Positions 57,179-64,000 of a stretch of 64,000 bases of DNA are shown here, one piece after another; within the stretch, counting starts at the first letter, position 1, and each line of letters begins with the position of its first letter. A program made the translations under genes and the position numbers. Below the pieces are notes generated by a model. The model was not told the origin of the DNA, ran no database searches, and was given only the letters and a program-made list of their open reading frames with translations. Location: the NCBI GenBank assembly GCA_030761205.1, contig JAULJL010000015.1, positions 10,421,501 through 10,485,500 of the forward strand, read 5' to 3'. The DNA is from Fremontodendron californicum (taxonomy: Eukaryota > Streptophyta > Magnoliopsida > Malvales > Malvaceae).

Positions 57179-60055
57179 CTAGTTATTTTCAAAACAAGGA
57201 TCAGAAAGAAAAACAACCTCTTCTTGAGTAACATGATTTTCCAAAAAGAGTTTGAGTCTTTGTCCATTTACCTTGAATACGTTACCATTTTGAGGATTCT
57301 CAATGTCAACTGCTCCATAATGATACACATGCTTAACCACAAATGGGCCAGTCCATCTTGATCTCAACTTACCAGGAAATATGTGAAGTCTAGAATTATA
57401 AAGTAGAACTTTTTGCCCAACATCAAATATTTTTCTTGAAATTAACTTGTCATGAAAGGCTTTAGTTCTTTCTTTATGAATTTTAGAATTCTCATATGCA
57501 TCATTTTTGAGTTCCTCAAGTTCATTTATGACTGGAAAAGTTTCATTCTCACCCAAAAAGGAATATTTTAGTTCGGATGGCAATGGTTTTAAATCCAGCT
57601 TGGGTGGTTCAATAGTTGATGGTACAGTGACATTTGTGAGTGATGGAAGTTCCTCAAACTTTTGTTTCCAACAATGCTTAACCTGAAAAGAATTTAACAA
57701 AGAATCAGTGTGTGAAATTTCTGAAGCATTATCAAACTCACATTCAATTAAATAAGCTTCTAAATAATCATGGAATGTGGTAGTGGTGAGATGTTCATGA
57801 ACAAGTTCTTCAATGAAATCCACTTCATGTACTTCTGAATCATCACCAGGTTGCTTGCAAGTGTTGAACACATTTAATTCTAAAGTCATATTTCCAAAAG
57901 AAATGTTCAACATACCATTCCTGCAATTTATCAGAGCATTAGAAGTTGCAAGAAATGGACGGCCTAATATAACAGGAATTTGAACATTTGGATTTGAAAC
58001 AGGATGTGTGTCCAAAACAATAAAATCAACAGGGAAGTAAAAATTTTCAATTTGAACCAAAACATCTTCAACTATCCCTCGAGGAATTTTTACAGAACGA
58101 TCAGCTAGTTGAAGTGTAACAGGTGTTTCCTTGAGTTCACCTAAACCTAACTGTTGATAAACAGAAAAAGGCAAAAGATTAACACTAGCACCAAGATCAA
58201 GCAATGCACGTTCTATTCTAGTGTTTCCAATGATGCATGAGATTGTTGGACATCCAGGATCTTTGAATTTTGGTGGAGTAAGGTGCTGAATGATTGAGCT
58301 CACACTTTCCGTCAAAAATGCTTTCTTTTGTACATTATGTTTCCTTTTAACTGTGCACATGTCCTTCAAAAATTTAGCATAAGATGGAACTTGTTTGATT
58401 GCATCCAATAAAGGAATGTTAATCTTAACTTGTTTGAAAAGTTCATAAATTTCTGCATTTTGATTCAAATTCTTTATTGTTTGCAACCTTTGAGGAAAAG
58501 GAGCAGGATGCATACCTTTTTCTTTGTCCAAATTTTCAAGAAGTTCAGACTTACCATCATCCTTACCATTACTTTTCGGAGGGGAAAGAGGATCTTGGTC
58601 TTTTGATGGAATCTTTTTGTCAATTGCCTTTCCACTTCGAAGAGTTGTGATAGAACTGGCATTTTCCTGTTGAGTTTCATTGGAGCAAGAAACAAGACAT
58701 TGAGTAGAAGGGTTAGGCTGAGGTTGAGCAGGAAACTTACCTTTTTCTTGAGTGCGTAATGAAGCTGTCAATGTGGACAAGGTGTTTTTGATCTCATTGA
58801 TGTCCTGTGAAGTCCGGCTATTCACATTTGCTTGTGTTTGCATGAATGCTTGCAATGTTTCTTCCAAGGTTTGTACACGTGAAGGTTGATAGGAAAAAGT
58901 GTTGCCCGGCTTTTGAGATTGTGGTACCTGAACATGATTATTATTCCGCCAACTGAAGTTGGGATGATTTCTCCATTCAGGGTTATACGTTTCAGAGTAA
59001 GGAGAAGGAAAAGGCTTTTTAAATGTGTTTATGGAATTTACTTGATCATGCAACGCTTCTTTAAGAATGGGAATGTTTGGACATTCAGAAGTGGGGTGTC
59101 CCATGATTTCACAAATTCCACAACTTTCTTCATTTTTAACCGTTTTGACTTCTTTTACTTCTCTAAGTTCCATGGCTTCAATCTTTCTAGCCAAATTAGC
59201 TACTTTAGCTTTTATCTCATCTTCTTGACTAAAATGATATTTACCTCTGTTAGAAACAAGATTAGATCTATTGAAACTTTCAGAGGAATTATCTGTGTGC
59301 CAGGCTTGAGAGTTATCTGCCAAATGGTCTAAGTAGTCAAAGGCTTCTTCAGGTTCTTTTTCTAGAAACTCACCGTTACACATTGTTTCAACAAATTGTT
59401 TAGTTTCGGGAGTTAAACTTTCATAAAAGAAACTAATAAGACGCCATTTTTCAAAACCATGATGTGGACAAGAACTTAACAAATCTTTAAAACGATCCCA
59501 GCACTGAAAAAATGCTTCATTTTGATTTTGATTGAAATTTTGAATCTGTCTTTTCAAAGCAGTAGTTTTATGTGCTGGGAAAAATTTCTTTAGAAACTCA
59601 GTTTGTAATTCTTGCCATGTGCCAATTGACCTTGGTTTTAAATTATGAAGCCAAATTTTTGCTTTATCTTTTAAAGAAAAAGGAAATAATTTTAGCTTGA
59701 CAATTTCATTTGTACATTGTTGGTCATTAAAGGTGACACATACATCTTCGAAGTCTTTTAGAAACGAGTAAGCACTTTCCGATTCTAACCCATGGAAATT
59801 TGGAAGCAAACCTATCATACCTGGTTTAAAATGAAAGTTGTTTGCATTGAGAGGAAAAATAAAACAAGAGGGTGATGAGCTTCGAGTTGGTTGCAAGTAG
59901 TCACGCATGGTGCGTACTTGTCTGTTCTCATCTTCAGCATGAACACTTTCATTGTCAGCCATGGTAGGAGTTGTATTAGAAAGATTACCTGAAAAAGTTT
60001 CACAATAAAATCTAACTAAACGACGAGATCTAAAATCACGTCGCCAAACAAGCAT
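57179..60055 (-). CDS. Athila gag-protease-integrase C-terminus fusion ORF
   Basis: The ORF has 958 codons; the likely translation start is the internal Met at 59962 (MADNESVHAED), since the first 31 codons precede the gag similarity. Gag covers about residues 60-250 with GLLPNFHGL and LKLFPFSLKDKAKIWL. A CX2CX4HX4C knuckle is at 312-325. The retropepsin domain has D620 in DLGASVNLLP and ILGRPFLATS near 696. From about 818 the usual lead into reverse transcriptase starts (PPKLDLKPLPSELKYSFLG). At about 840 the reading passes in frame to the integrase C-terminal region (HKERTKAFHD, GKLRSRWTGPFVV). Reverse transcriptase, RNase H and the integrase core are missing. The ORF has stayed open across the junction. 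Confidence 0.9.
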   Translation of the reverse strand: MLVWRRDFRSRRLVRFYCETFSGNLSNTTPTMADNESVHAEDENRQVRTMRDYLQPTRSSSPSCFIFPLNANNFHFKPGMIGLLPNFHGLESESAYSFLKDFEDVCVTFNDQQCTNEIVKLKLFPFSLKDKAKIWLHNLKPRSIGTWQELQTEFLKKFFPAHKTTALKRQIQNFNQNQNEAFFQCWDRFKDLLSSCPHHGFEKWRLISFFYESLTPETKQFVETMCNGEFLEKEPEEAFDYLDHLADNSQAWHTDNSSESFNRSNLVSNRGKYHFSQEDEIKAKVANLARKIEAMELREVKEVKTVKNEESCGICEIMGHPTSECPNIPILKEALHDQVNSINTFKKPFPSPYSETYNPEWRNHPNFSWRNNNHVQVPQSQKPGNTFSYQPSRVQTLEETLQAFMQTQANVNSRTSQDINEIKNTLSTLTASLRTQEKGKFPAQPQPNPSTQCLVSCSNETQQENASSITTLRSGKAIDKKIPSKDQDPLSPPKSNGKDDGKSELLENLDKEKGMHPAPFPQRLQTIKNLNQNAEIYELFKQVKINIPLLDAIKQVPSYAKFLKDMCTVKRKHNVQKKAFLTESVSSIIQHLTPPKFKDPGCPTISCIIGNTRIERALLDLGASVNLLPFSVYQQLGLGELKETPVTLQLADRSVKIPRGIVEDVLVQIENFYFPVDFIVLDTHPVSNPNVQIPVILGRPFLATSNALINCRNGMLNISFGNMTLELNVFNTCKQPGDDSEVHEVDFIEELVHEHLTTTTFHDYLEAYLIECEFDNASEISHTDSLLNSFQVKHCWKQKFEELPSLTNVTVPSTIEPPKLDLKPLPSELKYSFLGENETFPVINELEELKNDAYENSKIHKERTKAFHDKLISRKIFDVGQKVLLYNSRLHIFPGKLRSRWTGPFVVKHVYHYGAVDIENPQNGNVFKVNGQRLKLFLENHVTQEEVVFLSDPCFENN

Positions 60056-60224
60056 AAAACAAAGTTAATATACAAATTAGGCGGTATAACCAGCCAAACA
60101 AAATAAATATACTAAATTAGGCGGTATAACCAGCCAATAAAAACAAAGTTAATATACAAAATTAGGCGGTATAACCAGCCAATAAAAATAAATATACTTA
60201 TAAACTTATATACTTAGTATTGCT
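60056..60224 (-). repeat. Leader with short tandem repeats
   Basis: The leader between primer site and gag contains three direct copies of AAATTAGGCGGTATAACCAG, spaced about 45-60 bp (near 60076, 60115 and 60160). Their function is unknown; leader repeats may take part in RNA packaging. Confidence 0.7.
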
Positions 60225-60242
60225 TCCCCGGCAACGGCGCCA
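60225..60242 (-). other. Primer-binding site, tRNA-Asp type
   Basis: TGGCGCCGTTGCCGGGGA on the minus strand lies six bases after the 5' LTR end. It is the primer site typical of Athila-lineage elements. Confidence 0.92.
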
Positions 60243-60248
60243 AAAACT

Positions 60249-61746
60249 TGATGGGGACTCAATTTAGAGTTGTAAACCCAAGTGCAGGTTATGTTCAAGT
60301 AATAAATTCTCGGGTGTCCGAGGTCGAACCACAGGGAAGCGTATTAGTAAGTATAAGTTTATAAATATATAAGAAAAAGAAAATAAACAAGATATTAGGG
60401 AATCAATAACAAAGAAAGTAAACAAGATATTAGAGAACAAAATAAACAAAATAACATAAAAGCAATTAAACAAGATATAAAAAAAACAATAAGAAAAGAT
60501 GTTGAGGTTAGAGAATCCACTCTTGGTGTTATGCTAAGATTAATCTTGTTTTATTACACAATTGAAATCCACACATAAGGGAGGTTCCAACCGGAAGGTT
60601 TAGCAATTCAGTCCAAATTGTCCAACGTCCATAGCATATGATATTATGTTCATTTGGTGTCCTCAAAACTCACAAAAAGAGTCCAAGCATTCCTTATGCC
60701 AAGGTATATGTCTACAACAAATCAAGGTTATGAAACCAAGCATTTACTGTGCCATTTTCATTGTCAATAATGAATCAAGATCTCTACTTTGCAAGTATGA
60801 TTTTAAACCAAAAGAAAATATTATCTACACTAGTGTTTATAAATGATGATTCATTTTAGCTCATGTTGAAGAGACTAACCTTAGCATTTACCAAGAGCTT
60901 CACCTCATCACCTCAACAATATGATTAGCAACACATACTAGATATGAATAAAATGAAAAGAAATGTAAGAAACATAAGTAAAGAAAAAGAAAACTAGAGA
61001 AAGGAAAGAAGAAGAAAACTTAGAGAATTTTATTACAATGGCAAATATCCTACCAATGTATAATGTATCCCAATACTCATCCAAGGCCCTCTATTTATAC
61101 ACATTTTGGAGGGCTAAATGACAAGAGACAAGCTTTACAAATTTCAAAGGTAGGTATAATAGGTGGGTGCATTTTTCTAACAATTTTCGTCATATTGTAT
61201 GACAATTCTGATCAGCCAGCTTGATAGTCGATTTTGTCAATGTTGGAGGCTCGATCTGATAAAATGGTCTTCTAGAAAAATATACCCCTATCAGTTACGG
61301 ATCCATAGCCGTTGGAATCAGATCATTTGCGCACGTGGATCGGAAGATATGGTCAAAATACCAAAACGGTGCAGAACAGACGTCATTGCACATCAGCCAA
61401 CTTGATGGTCGATTTCGCTAGGGAAAACGACTCCGTTTCAAGAAGTGTAAAACATGAAAAAGATAGATATGCCTCTTAGCTTTGCAGGGATACAAAGTTC
61501 AGCCTTATTGCTTCAGTGAAACTCAAGATATAGCGGATATGGCAAAAGGTGTCGGAACTGGAACTGAACTGGATTTGCCCTTAATACTAGTAATCTGAAA
61601 TCACTCAAAGAAACTTGTGAAAAACACCAAATTACATAAAAATATAAAAGATCATAAACACAATTAGACTAAACAATAATAACTCGTATTTGACACAAAA
61701 CAATAATAAAACATAACTAAAAACTATATAATTATACGAGTTATCA
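60249..61746 (-). repeat. 5' LTR of the Athila element
   Basis: This 1498-bp LTR is nearly identical to 52285-53782. By eye there are three differences in the first 20 bp and three near 61340-61540, with no indels. The TATA-like box is at 61092-61099 on the minus strand. Confidence 0.95.
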
Positions 61747-62040
61747 ATAACGTGTTGTCCAATTCGTTGAGGATATAGTTCTTGCAGAGGAAATCAGAAC
61801 GTTTCCATGTTTCCACCAAGGCTACAACCGTAGGATCGGTCTCTCCCTATTTAGGAACCGGGGCCTCCTCCCGTAAGAACCGGGCTAGGTTCAAAATGGT
61901 CAAATAAAACAACATTTTTTGCTACCAAAATTTGAAGTCCAGACCACTGAACTTCTCGGGTTTCTCATCATGTGTAACATGTGGTGGTATTGGAGCTACA
62001 GGTACACTCGCATTTACGGTAGACCGTTCTGCCATCTATT
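61747..62040 (-). pseudogene. Copia gag N-terminal remnant, duplicated
   Basis: This matches 13623-13920 and encodes the start of the same decayed copia gag (MAERS at about 62034) with in-frame stops. Its downstream part has been replaced at the ATAAC site by the Athila element and the b561 fragment. Confidence 0.85.
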
Positions 62041-62697
62041 ATTTAAAATAACAAAATTAACTTTATATATATAAACACACATATAATATATATATTACAA
62101 ACATGTATATACATACAAACACAATATATATATTTCAAACACTATATATATATGTATATATATATATACAAACGTAACATGTATAATCACAAATATAACT
62201 ATATATATATATATATGCTGCCAATTATATATATATATATATATATATTCAACAACAAATCTATATGCTGTAATTATGTATATTATACAAACGATCACAA
62301 TATATATTACTAACAGTACTAATGTAATTATAGATCACGATAAACAATAGCAATATATATGTCAAATTTATGCAATTTTTATCCCAAAAAAATTGACTAC
62401 CAATAAATATATATTACAAATATATATGTTCACCAAATATATATATATATATTATATATTACGCATACCGTATATATATATATATATGCAAAACTGATCA
62501 ACTATAAAAATTATAGTACAAACACTATATATATATATATATATATATTATAAATGCAATAACAAATATAAATATGCAGTCACTAAATGGCAATTACAAT
62601 TCCTATTCGGAAAAAATTGCAATAGTTTTTATTAAATATTTTTTCGTCCATATATTGCAACCCGCAAACACAATTGAAATGGTTGAAAGCAATGCCA

Positions 62698-62739
<42 letters not shown>

Positions 62740-64000
62740 TCATCATCATTCATATATGACGTTTTTCCCTAAATATCATCATCATTCTAATTTTCATGTT
62801 CTGACATTAATGCTTAACAATAATAAAATAACAGTAATGAATATCTTGACACGTTAATAATTTATTTTATATTGATTTTGATATGTTCGTGTATTTGTGT
62901 CATGTTCATTTTATTTTTCATGTCTTGTCGTATTTTAATTATTTTTTTAATGTTATATTCGCATCGTATAATTATGTTGTGTCCGAAATTGCCAGATCTA
63001 ATTAACCATATCAAATAATTCTCAATTTTATATCAGGTTTTCGTATAATGATGGGAGTTATTATTTTTCTAAATTATCTTTACTTCTTTTGCATTTTTAT
63101 CTTTCAAATTTATTATAAAATATTAATTCGAATCCGATAACATGCTCGCATCGAAGCACAGACATCTATCTAGTATATATAAAAATGTCAAAGAAGACAA
63201 AATCTTGGATTGGAGGGGAACACATCTTCCCTCCCTATTGGATTTTCCTATGGCAGCACCACAAGCTGCCAAAGATGACAGAAATCTCATGTTCTAGCCA
63301 TTCACCAAAAACTCCTAGAAAATTCCCACCCTTTTCGAAGAAGATCCCATAAAAATCCTAATGAATAAATAGGAGAGAGAACAACAACAAAATACACGGT
63401 TTTAAAAGAAAAATTATATCATAAATCAGTGAAATTTTAAGTAACACATACATTTAAATATATTTAAAAATTAAAAAAATAAAACATGTGACAGTCTCTT
63501 AATTCAACTTGTGAAGTTAAAAAACTTGACTCAGTGTATCACAAATGAATTCATATTAAAAACGCAAAAAAATAATACAAAAAGAAAAAAATATAATTCT
63601 GTACTATTTATCTTAGGGTTTGATGTTTTTAGGGTTCTAAGATTTTTTTTTCTTCAATTGATAGAAAGGGTGTGGAATGATAGAAGACAAGAATGGAAGT
63701 GGTTTTGGGGTATAGGAATGCGATAGTGGCAATAGATCTAAGTTCTTAAATTTCAATTTTTTGTGAAAAATGATAAATTTTTGGAGAAATCTACTTTGAT
63801 TAAAGAAAAGAAGAGAATGGATGAGTAATACACTCACTTAATTATCATGCACCTAATTTAACTTCCTCAAAAAGTAAATGTCTCTTAATAAAAGATAGTT
63901 TGACCGCTTGAAAACAAGAGATTAGTATAATTTGATTTAAAGTGTGTGGCAAACCGCAAATTATACGTACTTCATGTAGATATAAAAAAGAAAGATCTAA
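61747..64000. repeat. Segmental duplication, right copy
   Basis: It is colinear with 13623-16337 to the last base of the window. It lacks the MITE of 14347-14760 and the second palindrome arm. It has about 15 bp at 63190 and about 71 bp at 63247 that the left copy lacks. TA runs differ in length. It ends in what corresponds to the promoter flank of the polygalacturonase gene, about 171 bp before the expected start codon. Confidence 0.93.

Larger units (their letters stand above)
52285..61746 (-). mobile_element. Athila-lineage retrotransposon carrying a LOG-like gene
   Basis: Two 1498-bp LTRs (TGAT...ATCA) flank a 6.5-kb interior. An ATAAC target duplication is at 52280-52284 and 61747-61751. 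The primer site TGGCGCCGTTGCCGGGGA and the gag and DLGAS protease sequences are characteristic of the Athila lineage of Ty3/gypsy. The interior encodes gag-protease fused to the integrase C-terminus, then a 178-codon ORF, then a LOG-like ORF, then about 1.7 kb of non-coding DNA. The polymerase core is missing, so it is non-autonomous. LTRs differ at only about six positions, which points to recent insertion. Confidence 0.93.

Noticed and set aside
60225..60242. tRNA-like sequences at 60225 and 33904
   Set aside because: Only the 3' complementary part of a tRNA is present next to LTR ends; these are primer-binding sites and not tRNA genes.

Overview
The window is AT-rich nuclear DNA from a flowering plant, most likely a eudicot. 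The evidence is intron-containing glycoside hydrolase 28 genes, a plant CACTA element, Ty1/copia and Athila-type LTR retrotransposons, and fragments of plant-specific gene families (LOG, cytochrome b561/DOMON, CHD1-like chromodomain). There are no bacterial features. I cannot name the species. Most of the 64 kb is transposable elements and their debris; the only clearly intact host-type genes are two exopolygalacturonase-like genes, plus a LOG-like gene carried inside a retrotransposon.

Layout. 1-4627: 3' part of a Ty1/copia element with one uninterrupted 1368-codon gag-pol ORF and its 3' LTR. 5165-5588: an inverted solo LTR of the same family with a perfect 5-bp target duplication. 6345-8802: a decayed LINE-type ORF1 region between two direct repeats. 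10045-13911: a decayed minus-strand copia element. 13623-16337: a segment duplicated at 61747-64000, ending in the promoter of a polygalacturonase gene. 16508-18130 (+) and 24286-25879 (-): two intact, convergent, about 94% identical four-exon polygalacturonase genes. 27.5-42.2 kb: dispersed repeats, a LINE tail, a nested non-autonomous gypsy element (31733-34496), two related Helitron-like elements (34823-36036 and 40220-41424) and a decayed RNase H fragment.

42267-50994 is a complete CACTA element. It has matching TIRs, a 3-bp target duplication, CpG-rich palindromic subterminal repeats, decayed TNP2-like and Transposase_24-like genes, and a captured chromodomain exon. 52285-61746 is a complete Athila-lineage element in minus orientation, with two 1498-bp LTRs that differ at about six sites, a tRNA-Asp-type primer site and a polypurine tract. 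Its gag-protease ORF is fused in frame to the integrase C-terminus, so the reverse transcriptase/RNase H/integrase core is missing and mobility would have to be supplied in trans. Between that ORF and the 3' LTR it carries an intronless, intact LOG-like (cytokinin riboside 5'-monophosphate phosphoribohydrolase-like) ORF and a second conserved-looking 178-codon ORF of unknown function. It sits at the junction between a truncated cytochrome b561/DOMON exon and a copia gag remnant.

The most notable points are the retrotransposon-borne LOG-like gene and the polygalacturonase cluster. The right-hand copy of the duplicated promoter-proximal segment stops about 170 bp short of where a third gene copy should begin, just beyond the window.
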